A stretch of 64,000 nucleotides of DNA from Gluconobacter frateurii (lineage in GTDB: Bacteria; Pseudomonadota; Alphaproteobacteria; Acetobacterales; Acetobacteraceae), in assembly GCF_002723955.1 (NCBI RefSeq), contig NZ_BEWN01000005.1:62001-126000 (forward strand), given 5' to 3'. A model generated the notes under the pieces. It ran no database searches. It saw nothing but the letters and a program-made list of their open reading frames with translations, and was not told where the DNA came from. Shown piece after piece: positions 17,348-28,059 of the stretch (position 1 is its first letter; each line of letters starts with the position of its first letter). Position numbers and translations under genes: made by a program.

Positions 17348-18568
17348 TCAGGGCTCGGAGCCGTTATGCTCCGTCTCATACATATAATCCCGCGTGAGCG
17401 GTAAAGCGTCTACAGATCGTGTCAGCTGAATCTGAAAATTCATATGCCCCTGCACCCGAAACGCCAGTTCGCTTCCAATCAGATAAAGTTCGAACATCCG
17501 AACAAATCGCTCATCATAAAGCTCGATGATCTTCTGACGGTTCGCATCAAACCGCTTGCGCCACTCTGCGATGGTTTTGGCATAATGCAGGCGCAGGATC
17601 TCGCAGTCCGTTACCCACAGTCCTGACCGCTCTACTGCTGCCAATGTCTCACTCAGGGCAGGAGAATACCCACCGGGGAAAATATATTTCTGAAGCCATG
17701 CATTGGTCGTTCCCGGACCGTCTGTTCGGCCAATCGAATGAATCAGCGCCACCCCCTCGGGCTTCAGACAATCTTTAATTCCTTGGAAATACCGCTCGAA
17801 CTGCGGCTTTCCCACATGCTCGAACATTCCGACCGATACCACGCGATCAAACTCATGATGGACATTCCGATAGTCCATAAGTTCAAAGCGGACCTGCCCT
17901 TCAAGCCCTTCTGCCCTGACGCGCCTTCGCGCCTCCTCAAGCTGTTCTTTCGAGAGAGTAATGCCGACAACAGTCGCACCGTAATCTTTGGCAAGCGTCA
18001 GGGCCAATCCGCCCCATCCACACCCGATATCAAGAACTTCAAGCCCTGGTCGATCAAGTCTGAGCTTGGAGGCAATATGCCGTTTCTTCGCAGCCTGGGC
18101 CTCTTCGAGGGTCATGTCCTCATGAGCGAAATAAGCACAGGAATACTGACGGTCCTTATCCAGAAAAAGATCGTAAAGACGGCCATTCAAATCATAATGA
18201 TGGGCAACATTTCGACGTGATCTTTTAAGGGAATTCAGTCCCTTGAGAGGACGAGAAAAATATCGGAGCCGATCTTCGATTTCTTCAAAAACATGGCCGC
18301 CTTCCATGATATTGGCCATCAGAACCTGCATGAGCGTTTCAAGCGTGCATCCTTCGGGACACAGCTCGTCCGCCATGTATTCTTCACCAAAAGCGAGTCC
18401 TGAATTAATGACCAGAGACCGCTCAGCTTTTTTTGTTTTCAAATGAAGCCCTGCTTCAAGGCCGGGCTTGGTGCCTTTGTAGGTATGGCTCGTACCGTCA
18501 CTGAACGTGACGCGAAGCGTCCCTACCTGAATGAATTTCTTCAGAACGAAATCGAGAATGGGCTTCAC
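17348..18568 (-). CDS. cfa: Cyclopropane-fatty-acyl-phospholipid synthase family methyltransferase
   Basis: A 406-residue SAM-dependent enzyme of the Cfa/CmaS family, which methylenates unsaturated lipid acyl chains in the membrane. Motifs: HHYDLNGRLYDLFLD and YSCAYF (about 123-147), the SAM loop DIGCGWGG (180-187) and KYIFPGGYSPALSE. The GTG at 18568 is preceded by a strong GGAGGGA ribosome-binding site seven bases upstream, so the longer ATG frames (18661, 18598) were not used. The N-terminal domain (about 1-110) is typical. The family includes other lipid methyltransferases, so the exact product is not certain. It is convergent with tag. Confidence 0.88.
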   Translation of the reverse strand: MKPILDFVLKKFIQVGTLRVTFSDGTSHTYKGTKPGLEAGLHLKTKKAERSLVINSGLAFGEEYMADELCPEGCTLETLMQVLMANIMEGGHVFEEIEDRLRYFSRPLKGLNSLKRSRRNVAHHYDLNGRLYDLFLDKDRQYSCAYFAHEDMTLEEAQAAKKRHIASKLRLDRPGLEVLDIGCGWGGLALTLAKDYGATVVGITLSKEQLEEARRRVRAEGLEGQVRFELMDYRNVHHEFDRVVSVGMFEHVGKPQFERYFQGIKDCLKPEGVALIHSIGRTDGPGTTNAWLQKYIFPGGYSPALSETLAAVERSGLWVTDCEILRLHYAKTIAEWRKRFDANRQKIIELYDERFVRMFELYLIGSELAFRVQGHMNFQIQLTRSVDALPLTRDYMYETEHNGSEP

Positions 18569-18644
18569 ACCTGTCTCCCTCCTGTTCACGCGCGTCATGA
18601 CAAAGCATGACATGGCTACCAGTTTTCTGGCGAGGAGAGCAGAC

Positions 18645-18682
18645 AACAAAAAACCCGGCACGGGAATACCCGGCCGGGTTCT
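18645..18682 (-). terminator. Rho-independent terminator of the rpsF-rpsR-rplI operon
   Basis: Inverted repeat AACCCGGC (18652-18659) and GCCGGGTT (18673-18680), read on the minus strand as a hairpin followed directly by TTTTTTG. It lies 24 nt after the rplI stop, so it terminates the ribosomal protein operon before the cfa-like gene. Confidence 0.85.
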
Positions 18683-18705
18683 CTGTTTTGGCTATGCCAG
18701 CGAAA

Positions 18706-19299
18706 TCAGCCTTCGGCTTCTTCCGTGGCTGCAGCTTCGGCAGCAGCTTCTTCAGCTGCGTTCTCTGCCTGCAGTTCGCCGAGGATGTTCTCATCCTCTT
18801 CTTCCACGCCAACGGCTTCGCCGCGGGCCTGGCGCTCAGCTTCTTCAGCAGAACGTGCAACGTTGACTGTCAGCGGAATGGACACTTCCGGGTGCAGCAC
18901 GATGCGGGCTTCCGTCAGGCCAAGGACCTTGATCGGGTGAGCCAGAACAACCTGCTGACGAGCGATCGTCAGGCCGGCGTCCGTAGCAGCAACGGCGATA
19001 TCGCGCGTGCTGACGGAACCGTACAGGCTGCCGCTGTCGCTGGCCTGGCGGATGATAACAACCGAAAGGCTGTCCATACGCTCGGCAAGACGCTCGGCTT
19101 CTTCACGCTTCTTGATGTTCAGGGCTTCAAGCTGCGCACGTTCCGTGTCGAAACGCTTGCGGTTTGCAGCCGTGGCACGCATGGCCTTGCCCTGCGGAAG
19201 CAGGAAGTTACGTGCGTAACCCGGCTTCACTTGGACAAGATCACCCATCTGGCCGAGATGCTCGACCCGCTGGAGCAGGATCAGTGCGGTCTGGGACAT
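18706..19299 (-). CDS. rplI: Ribosomal protein bL9
   Basis: A 197-residue large-subunit protein. The N-terminal domain is canonical ([20 protein letters not shown], then [16 protein letters not shown]), followed by the long connecting helix and the C-terminal rRNA-binding domain (LFGSV-type segment [12 protein letters not shown]). The C-terminus is extended by about 45 residues rich in Glu and Ala ([20 protein letters not shown] and following), giving an acidic tail beyond the usual 150 residues. Third gene of rpsF-rpsR-rplI, with the terminator immediately downstream. Confidence 0.97.
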   Translation of the reverse strand: MSQTALILLQRVEHLGQMGDLVQVKPGYARNFLLPQGKAMRATAANRKRFDTERAQLEALNIKKREEAERLAERMDSLSVVIIRQASDSGSLYGSVSTRDIAVAATDAGLTIARQQVVLAHPIKVLGLTEARIVLHPEVSIPLTVNVARSAEEAERQARGEAVGVEEEDENILGELQAENAAEEAAAEAAATEEAEG

Positions 19300-19309
19300 G
19301 GTGCTCTCC

Positions 19310-19591
19310 TCAGCTCACGACGTAGGGGAGCAGGGCAAGGAAGCGGGCACGCTTGATAGCCTGCGCCAGCTCACGCTGCTTCTTGGCCGAAACGGCCGTG
19401 ATGCGGCTCGGCACGATCTTGCCGCGCTCGGAAAGGAAGCGGCTCAGCAGACGCACGTCCTTGTAGTCGATCTTCGGCGCATTCGGGCCGGAGAACGGGC
19501 AGGACTTGCGACGACGGTAGAACGGGCGACGTGCACCAACTGCGGTACGACGGGTAGCCGGGTTCACTTCGGGGGTGGTTGTCTCGGACAT
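19310..19591 (-). CDS. rpsR: Ribosomal protein bS18
   Basis: A 93-residue small-subunit protein that binds next to bS6. The conserved core is present: [12 protein letters not shown], then [19 protein letters not shown] and [20 protein letters not shown]. The N-terminus ([19 protein letters not shown]) is slightly longer than in E. coli. It lies between rpsF and rplI with short spacers of 5 and 10 nt. Confidence 0.97.
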   Translation of the reverse strand: MSETTTPEVNPATRRTAVGARRPFYRRRKSCPFSGPNAPKIDYKDVRLLSRFLSERGKIVPSRITAVSAKKQRELAQAIKRARFLALLPYVVS

Positions 19592-19596
19592 GTTTC

Positions 19597-20079
19597 TTAC
19601 TCCGCTCCAGCCGCCTCACGAGCATCTTCATGCTCGCCGCGTGCACGATACTCTTCGCGGTCTTCACCACCACGACGCGGGCCGCCACGGCCGCTCTCGA
19701 AACGGCCAGCCGGCTTGGAGCCGCCACGGAAACCGCCACGCTCGCCACGGTCGTCGTTCTTGCGCGCCAGAACCGGGGACGGGTTCTCGTCGATCTCGTC
19801 AACGCGCAGCGTCAGAACGCGCAGCACGTCTTCGTTCAGACCGAGCTGGCGCTCAAGTTCACGCAGCGTGTCAGGGGTGCAGTCGATACCGAGCAGGACA
19901 TAATGGCCCTTACGGTTCTTCTTGATGCGATATGCGAGCGAACGGAGGCCCCAGAATTCGCGCTTCTGGATGGAACCACCATGCTCGGTCAGCAGGGCTT
20001 CAATGGTCTCGACCAGGCTCTCGACCTGTGCCTGGGACACATCGTTACGTGCAATAAGCACGCTTTCGTACAGTGGCAT
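19597..20079 (-). CDS. rpsF: Ribosomal protein bS6 with extended Arg/Gly-rich tail
   Basis: First gene of the operon. The canonical S6 fold occupies residues 1-100 ([39 protein letters not shown]). From about residue 106 the protein carries an extra tail with repeated Arg/Gly/Glu stretches ([27 protein letters not shown]), giving 160 residues instead of 100-135. In E. coli the S6 tail receives glutamates from RimK; this tail is longer and RGG-like. The leader before the ATG is about 157 nt to the next gene and could carry the S6:S18 autoregulatory motif, but I could not fold it with confidence. Confidence 0.96.
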   Translation of the reverse strand: MPLYESVLIARNDVSQAQVESLVETIEALLTEHGGSIQKREFWGLRSLAYRIKKNRKGHYVLLGIDCTPDTLRELERQLGLNEDVLRVLTLRVDEIDENPSPVLARKNDDRGERGGFRGGSKPAGRFESGRGGPRRGGEDREEYRARGEHEDAREAAGAE

Positions 20080-20236
20080 GAAAACTCCCTTCGGATGAGG
20101 TCAACCCAACTGGTCCAGCCCGTGCCGGAGACAGTGCAATCTTGAGGAAAGCGTGGGTATAGCCGGCGCGACGCCACATCGCCCGGCAGGGAAAGGCTGC
20201 ATTAATCACGCAGACCTTCGAAAATCAAGGATAAAC

Positions 20237-20809
20237 TCAGAGTCGACGCAGTCTCGGCGGCAGGTATTCGTCTGGCACATCCCAGACTTCCTGCACGACA
20301 TGCCGGATCACAAAGCCGCCCTTCTGGTAATTGCTGAGCGCGCGTGGATGATCGAGGGTGCAGGTATTCACCCGGAGCCGCCAGCTTCCTGCATCAAATG
20401 CTTGGGAAACCGCGCAATCCAGCAGAACTTGGCCCAGCCGCCGCCCGATAGCCGCAGGGACCAGACCGAAATAAGCCAGATTGGCATCCCCGTGATCCCT
20501 CAGATCCAGCTCATAGAACCCCAGAGCTACACCGGCAGCATCCTTGAGCACCATGAAATAAACCAACGGATCATGCAGGATTTCAGCGAGCTGCTCGTCC
20601 GGCATCGGACGGCGCATCCACCAGCAATAATCTTCTCCGACATCGCGGTAGAGCTGGCGATAAAGCGTGAGAGCCGGTGGCAGAACCCGTTCAAGGGACA
20701 AACCATCCGGAAGCACTGGAGACGCACGGGAGGTGCGCGTCTCCAGAAAAGTGACATCCACCTCAAGTCGGGTAGATGCCCCCTTTGGACTGAGCCAGTC
20801 CGGTAACAT
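20237..20809 (-). CDS. GNAT-family N-acetyltransferase
   Basis: A 190-residue protein with the acetyl-CoA-binding segment LVPAAIGRRLGQVLLD (about 118-133), close to the GNAT consensus, and a preceding beta strand ALGFYELDLRD. The end WDVPDEYLPPRLRRL is compact. ATG 20809 follows AAGGTT. Substrate is unknown; it is the last gene before the rpsF leader on the same strand and starts just 12 nt after rpoD ends, so it may be read through from rpoD. Confidence 0.85.
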   Translation of the reverse strand: MLPDWLSPKGASTRLEVDVTFLETRTSRASPVLPDGLSLERVLPPALTLYRQLYRDVGEDYCWWMRRPMPDEQLAEILHDPLVYFMVLKDAAGVALGFYELDLRDHGDANLAYFGLVPAAIGRRLGQVLLDCAVSQAFDAGSWRLRVNTCTLDHPRALSNYQKGGFVIRHVVQEVWDVPDEYLPPRLRRL

Positions 20810-20820
20810 AACCTTGACGA

Positions 20821-22773
<1,953 letters not shown>

Positions 22774-22907
22774 GCGTCTCTCCCTCAACTCCACCGAAAG
22801 CAAGCAATTCGGCAGCGTGCAGGTGGTCGATCCTGAGCGGTAAGTCAAGGTTTAGACGAAAAAGAATGCAACTTCACCGCAAGAAAAAACGTTAGCGCCG
22901 ACCTTTT

Positions 22908-24746
22908 TCAGCCTTCTTCTTCCACATCCTCACCCCGTCGCAAGGCTTCCAGAACCCTCATCCGAGCCAGCAGACTTTCCGGGAAAGAGGCGTCTCCGTC
23001 GCCCCCGCCAGAATAAACCTGCATAATGGTTGCCTGAATGTCATTGGCCACTTCGCGCTCGAAATTGCGAAAATTTACAAGCCCGTAAAAGTGCCACCAG
23101 CTCTCCACGACATCGACCTTGAGAACATCGTCCCGGTCTTTTCCAAGCCCTACTTCGCGCGGCATGGGACTTTCTGTAACGGCGGCAGCGATATCCGTCA
23201 GACCATGATCCTCAATCCAGCGCTGACAGTTCTCTTCCGTCAGATCCTCGTCCTGACAGGTCCAGTCCAGAAGAGCCGAGCGAATCCGATCCAGATCACC
23301 GGGAAGCGCCAGACTGCTATAGGCCTGCTCCACTTCGGGGAGGATGTCCGGATACCGCAGAAGCATCGCTGTAAGAATATTAAGCCGCTCAACACTTCCC
23401 TGCTCGATGTGACGCATTTCGCCCGGAGCCTGCGTCGACAGAGGAAGCGGCGCGCCTTTCTTCTGAAACGGCTTTTTCCCGCTTCCTCCACGCCTGAAAC
23501 GCGCAAAGAACATATCCAGGAACGTGCTGCGATACTCAGACGAGAGAGCACGATCCGGGATAAGCTTTGAAAGAGCCACCAGCTTTTCACGGAGTGCTGC
23601 CCGCTGATCGGGACCGGGGTCCGACATGTTCCCCGTCATCAGGCCAAACAGCTCCGTTGCCAGGGAGGTCGCACCTGAAAGAGCCTCCCCCATCGCTCCG
23701 GCTCCCCGAGAGCGGATCAGACTGTCTGGGTCATCCTTCGGATCAAGGCGACAGAACCGAAGCGTCCGTTCCGGAGACAGCAACGGAAGTGCGACCTCAC
23801 AGACACGCAGCGCCGCACGCGCACCAGCCGCATCACCATCCAGACACAGAATGGGGGACGGAGACATCCGCCACAGAAGATCGAGTTGGTCTTCTCCAAG
23901 CGCAGTCCCCAGAGGCGCAACGGCCCCACCGAACCCGGCCTGATCCAGGGCAATGACATCCATGTAGCCTTCCACCACAACCAGCTCAGCCCCTTTGTGG
24001 ACAGCCTCACGAGCCAGATCGAGATTGTAAAGGGTACGCCGTTTGGAAAAGAGCGCCGTTTCCGGGCCATTCAGATATTTCGGCTGACCCTCCCCCAGAG
24101 TCCGCGCTCCAAAGGAAATTATTTTCCCCCGACGATCGCGGATCGGAAATGTTACGCGATTGAAAAACAGTTCTCCTTTGGGTTGCCCCCGATCATCCAC
24201 GCGCAGGATGCCAGCCTGAACCAGCATCTCAGGCGTCACATCATGGGCACGTAGTTCCTCGACCAGATGCCGCCCATCGCCTGACCACCCGAGCCCGAAC
24301 CGCTCGATGGTTGCGTCACTCAGTCCACGCCCACGCAGGTATGCCAGCCCTTCCCGCCCTTCAGGAAGAGAAAGCCGACGCCGATAGCTGGCCTGAACGA
24401 GGGACAGAACCTCGCCAAGAGATTTGACTTCCCGCGCACGTGCCTCACTCCGTGGATCCTGCTTCGGAACTTCAAGCCCCGCTTCCGCCGCCAGTTGCTC
24501 GACAGCTTCCGGAAAACTCCGGCCATCGCTCTGCATGACAAACGAAATCGCATCGCCATGCGCACCACAGCCGAAACAGTGAAAGTGGTCGTCATAGACG
24601 TAGAAAGACGGCGTCTTTTCCCCATGAAAAGGGCAGCACGTTTTCCAGTTCCGGCCCGAACGAACCAGCTTGTTACGCCGGCCAATCAGGGAGGCCAGGG
24701 GCGTCCGATTACGGAGTTCGTCCAGAAAGGCAGCGTCGAATGCCAT
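22908..24746 (-). CDS. dnaG: DNA primase
   Basis: A 612-residue primase that makes RNA primers at the replication fork. The zinc-binding domain is at the N-terminus (CCPFHGEKTPSF with Cys38 and His41, then HCFGCGAHGD with Cys57 and Cys60). The catalytic TOPRIM domain includes VVEGYMDVIAL near 260 and CLDGDAAG near 305. The C-terminal helicase-binding region is divergent and ends in an acidic stretch. It lies directly upstream of rpoD, with 134 nt between them. Confidence 0.97.
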   Translation of the reverse strand: MAFDAAFLDELRNRTPLASLIGRRNKLVRSGRNWKTCCPFHGEKTPSFYVYDDHFHCFGCGAHGDAISFVMQSDGRSFPEAVEQLAAEAGLEVPKQDPRSEARAREVKSLGEVLSLVQASYRRRLSLPEGREGLAYLRGRGLSDATIERFGLGWSGDGRHLVEELRAHDVTPEMLVQAGILRVDDRGQPKGELFFNRVTFPIRDRRGKIISFGARTLGEGQPKYLNGPETALFSKRRTLYNLDLAREAVHKGAELVVVEGYMDVIALDQAGFGGAVAPLGTALGEDQLDLLWRMSPSPILCLDGDAAGARAALRVCEVALPLLSPERTLRFCRLDPKDDPDSLIRSRGAGAMGEALSGATSLATELFGLMTGNMSDPGPDQRAALREKLVALSKLIPDRALSSEYRSTFLDMFFARFRRGGSGKKPFQKKGAPLPLSTQAPGEMRHIEQGSVERLNILTAMLLRYPDILPEVEQAYSSLALPGDLDRIRSALLDWTCQDEDLTEENCQRWIEDHGLTDIAAAVTESPMPREVGLGKDRDDVLKVDVVESWWHFYGLVNFRNFEREVANDIQATIMQVYSGGGDGDASFPESLLARMRVLEALRRGEDVEEEG

Positions 24747-25079
24747 GGGGCAGCAGGAGCCTTTCGATCAGTTCTGTCAGGAGAGAAGGCTCTTACAATC
24801 CTGAGGCGGGAAAATCCACTCTTCCCACAACGTCCCTGAGTTAAAGAAAACCTGAACAGCAAATACCCATTTTCGAAACAATCGTAGCCATTTTCCCGAT
24901 CTGGAAACGATTACAATATGACAAACAGAAGAAATTTTTTTCTTTTGACACCCATCAATGGAAGAGGCGCAAATATAGCGTCAATATGGCAGTCGAATGA
25001 GGTGCAGGCCCCTGCGTCCCTTTATTGGGGTGGATGAGTCGCGCCTCCACAAAAGATTAAAGACGCAGGATTTCAACCT
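24747..25079. other. Intergenic region between divergent dnaG and pnt operons
   Basis: This 333-nt stretch holds no credible gene. It contains an AT-rich zone around 24900-24985 with a TTGACA at 24945-24950 but no well-spaced -10 box that I can defend. The last 90 nt form a GC-rich leader of the pnt operon, with a short palindrome GCAGG-CC-CCTGC (25004-25015) and an 8-nt inverted repeat CCTGCGTC (25011-25018) / GACGCAGG (25062-25069), whose right arm overlaps the ribosome-binding region of pntA. Confidence 0.6.
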
Positions 25080-26300
25080 ATGACCGTAAAAATCACGGTA
25101 CTAAAAGAACAGGACGAAGGTGGCGAACGCCGCGTCGCCCTGATCCCGCAGGTTGTCGAGCGCCTCAGCAGCCTCGGCGTCTCTTTCGCGATGGAAAACG
25201 GGGCCGGTGTCGCCTCTTCCTACCCGGATGAAACCTACAAAGACGTAACCCTTTCAACGGATCGGAAGGCCCTGCTAGGCGACGCGGACATTGTTCTCGC
25301 CGTTTAGCCTCCTACCATTGAAACCGTTCAGGCCATGAAGCCCGGCGCCATTCTGGTGTCCTTCATCTACGGTCGGAACCACCCTGATCTGGTCAAGGCC
25401 CTGCGGGACCAGAAAGTGACCTGCTTCGCCATGGAGCTGGTTCCCCGCATTTCCCGCGCCCAGGCCATGGACGCCCTGTCCAGTCAGGCGACCCTTGCCG
25501 GCTATTACGCCGTCCTGCTCGGGTCCGTGCACATGACCAAGATCCTTCCCATGATGACCACCGCCGTCGGCTCCCTGCGGGCAGCACAGGTTTTGGTCAT
25601 GGGACTTGGTGTCGCCGGTCTACAGGCCCTCGCGACAGCCAAGCGCCTTGGTGCGGTCACGGAAGGCTATGACGTCCGCCCCGAAACACGCGAAGAAGCA
25701 CAGTCTCTCGGTGCCAAATTCGTCGATACCGGCGTGGATGCCACCGGCAAGGGCGGTTATGCCCGGGAACTGACGGATGAAGAAAAGCAGACAGTCCGCA
25801 AGGCCATCAGCGATCACATCGCCCGCGCCGACCTGATCGTCACCACGGCAGCCGTCCCCGGCAAGAAGGCTCCGCGCCTGATTGATGCCGAACAGATCAA
25901 GGCCATGAAACCCGGCTCCGTCATCATCGACCTTGGTGCAGAAGGTGGCGGTAACTGTGAGGGTACACAGGCTGGCCAGATCGTACAGGTTGGCCCGACG
26001 ACGATTGTCGGCCCCGTCAATGTTCCGTCCATGCTCGCCCTTCAGGCCAGTGAACTTTATTCCAAGAACATCATGCATCTGCTCCAGCAGATCCTGACCA
26101 AGGATGGTCAGATCCAGCTGGATTTCACCGATGAAGTCATTTCCGGCACCGCCCTCACTCATGATGGCTACATCACGAACGAAGGCATCCGCACAGCCGT
26201 CGATCCGAATTCCCCGGCGCCACCAGCACCACAACCCCCTGCCCCGGCTGCCGCCCCCGCCGCACCGGCACAGGCTTCAGGACAGGAGGCCGCACGATGA
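25080..26300 (+). pseudogene. pntA: NAD(P) transhydrogenase subunit alpha (domain I), interrupted by an in-frame amber codon
   Basis: PntA binds NAD(H) and, with PntA2 and PntB, couples hydride transfer between NADH and NADP to proton translocation. The frame from ATG 25080 reads MTVKITVLKEQDEGGERRVA to codon 75, then TAG at 25305-25307, then continues in the same frame with PPTIETVQAMKPGA to 26300. The family has Gln here (DIVLAVQPPT-type), so one C-to-T change from CAG explains it. The downstream part is intact: PRISRAQAMDALSS, the NAD loop GLGVAGLQALA, and a Pro/Ala-rich C-terminal linker. A restart at ATG 25335 would lack the first 84 residues. It could also be a sequencing error or a suppressed codon. 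Confidence 0.85.
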
Positions 26301-26617
26301 TCACCGCAATGACATTCATCATCGCGCTTTACATCTTCATGCTCGCCGCCTTCACGGGCTACGAGGTCATCAGCCGTGTGCCATCCATTCTGCACACACC
26401 GCTGATGTCCGGCTCGAACTTCGTGCACGGCATCGTGGTCGTGGGTGCGCTGACAGCCCTGTTCAACGCCTCTTCCGTGCTCGAACAGGTTGTCGGCTTC
26501 CTCGGCGTCATGATGGGTGCTGGTAACGTTGTCGGCGGTTACGTCGTGACAGACCGGATGCTGGCCATGTTCAAGCCCAGCGACAAAGCTGCTCCGCAGA
26601 AGGGAGCACAGAAATGA
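26297..26617 (+). CDS. pntA2: NAD(P) transhydrogenase subunit alpha part 2 (membrane)
   Basis: A 106-residue protein with three to four membrane helices (MTFIIALYIFMLAAFTGYEV at the start, VVGALTALFNASS in the middle). It corresponds to the membrane part of E. coli PntA, encoded separately as in other alphaproteobacteria. The conserved SRVPSILHTPLMSGSNFVHG segment is clear. ATG 26297 overlaps the pntA stop, and the gene overlaps pntB by four nucleotides, so all three subunits are coupled. Confidence 0.95.
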   Translation: MITAMTFIIALYIFMLAAFTGYEVISRVPSILHTPLMSGSNFVHGIVVVGALTALFNASSVLEQVVGFLGVMMGAGNVVGGYVVTDRMLAMFKPSDKAAPQKGAQK

Positions 26618-28035
26618 TCCTCCTCGAATATATCGTTGCCATCAGCGCCCTTATCGCCTCCGGCCTGCTGGTCTATGGCCTCAAGCGCATGTCCTCTCCC
26701 GTTACGGCCGTTTCCGGCATTGTGACGGCAGGCTGGGGTATGCTGTTCGTCACCGCAGCCAGCTTCCTCGGCATTTTCAGTGTTTCTGAAGCCGCCAAAC
26801 CACATCTGGTCGTCAACGTCATTCTGGCTATTCTTGGCCTCGTCATCGGCGGTGGCTGGGCTGGCTGGAAAGGCCGCAGCGTTGCCATGACGGCCATGCC
26901 GCAGATGGTCGCCCTCTTCAACGGCATGGGTGGCGGCGCTGCCGCGGCAGTCTCCGTCATTGCCCTGACCGGCCCGAAGGAGACAGGCATTGTTCCTCTT
27001 CTCGTCACCGTCGCTGGTGGCCTGATCGGTAGCATGTCCCTGTCGGGCTCCATCATTGCCTGGGCCAAACTCGATGGCCGGATGAACAAGCCGATCCGCT
27101 TCGGTGGGCAGCGTATCGTTAATGCTGCCGTCTTCATGCTGACCGTCCTGCTCGGGATCATGGCAGCCTTCCTGTACCATCAGGATGGCGGCGGTATCGC
27201 CACGCTGCTGTTCTTCATCGGCGCCCTGCTGGCTGGCATCTGCATGACGATCCCCATCGGCGGCGCAGACATGCCGGTCGTGATTTCGCTGTACAACGCC
27301 TTCACGGGTCTGGCTGTGGGTCTCGAAGGCTATGTCATGGCCGATCCGGCTCTGATGATTGCCGGTATGGTCGTGGGTTCTGCCGGTACGCTGCTGACGG
27401 TCATGATGGCCAAGGGCATGAACCGCTCCATTTCCAACGTGCTGTTCAGCAACTTTGGTGAAGCCTCTGCCTCCACGGCCACAGGCCCGCAGAAAGAAGC
27501 CAAGTCCGTTGCTCCAGGCGATGCTGCCACGACAATGCGCTATGCTTCGTCTGTCATCATTGTTCCGGGTTACGGTCTGGCCGTTGCTCAGGCTCAGGGC
27601 AAGCTTTACGACTTCGTCAAGCAGCTTCAGGCCGCAGGCGTGGACGTCAAGTTCGCCATCCATCCGGTCGCCGGCCGTATGCCAGGCCACATGAACGTGC
27701 TGCTCGCCGAAGCCGGCGTCCCGTACGACATGATCTATGACATGGAAGACATCAACGACAGCTTCGCTGACACGGATGTCGCCCTCATCATTGGCGCCAA
27801 CGACGTGGTGAACCCGTCTGCCAGGACAGATAAGTCCTCCCCGATCTATGGCATGCCAATCCTCAATGCCGATCAGGCCCGTCAGGTCTTTGTCATCAAG
27901 CGTGGCATGGGCATGGGTTACTCCGCTGTTCAGAACCCGCTCTTCTTCCAGGACAACTGCGCCATGGTCTTCGGCGATGCGCAGGCCGTCCTCAGCAAGA
28001 TGGTCGAAGCCGTCAAGGCTCTCGGCACATCGTAA
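26614..28035 (+). CDS. pntB: NAD(P) transhydrogenase subunit beta
   Basis: A 473-residue subunit with about nine N-terminal membrane helices that form the proton channel, then the NADP(H)-binding domain III. Diagnostic segments: MPQMVALFNGMGGGAAAAVS, IGGADMPVVISLYNAFTG and, in domain III, VIIVPGYGLAVAQAQGKLYD (NADP loop), HPVAGRMPGHMNVLLAEA and GANDVVNPSA. Full length and apparently intact. It would be non-functional as a transhydrogenase if PntA is not made. Confidence 0.97.
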   Translation: MILLEYIVAISALIASGLLVYGLKRMSSPVTAVSGIVTAGWGMLFVTAASFLGIFSVSEAAKPHLVVNVILAILGLVIGGGWAGWKGRSVAMTAMPQMVALFNGMGGGAAAAVSVIALTGPKETGIVPLLVTVAGGLIGSMSLSGSIIAWAKLDGRMNKPIRFGGQRIVNAAVFMLTVLLGIMAAFLYHQDGGGIATLLFFIGALLAGICMTIPIGGADMPVVISLYNAFTGLAVGLEGYVMADPALMIAGMVVGSAGTLLTVMMAKGMNRSISNVLFSNFGEASASTATGPQKEAKSVAPGDAATTMRYASSVIIVPGYGLAVAQAQGKLYDFVKQLQAAGVDVKFAIHPVAGRMPGHMNVLLAEAGVPYDMIYDMEDINDSFADTDVALIIGANDVVNPSARTDKSSPIYGMPILNADQARQVFVIKRGMGMGYSAVQNPLFFQDNCAMVFGDAQAVLSKMVEAVKALGTS

Positions 28036-28059
28036 ACCAGTTCTCAAGGAGACACTCTC

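Noticed and set aside
24945-24976. TTGACA box upstream of pntA as a complete promoter
   Set aside because: Only AT-rich words at non-optimal distance (CAAATA, spacing 19) follow; not strong enough to report as a promoter.
25305-25307. Amber codon as programmed read-through or pyrrolysine
   Set aside because: No supporting sequence context or pyrrolysine genes seen; a point mutation is the simpler reading.
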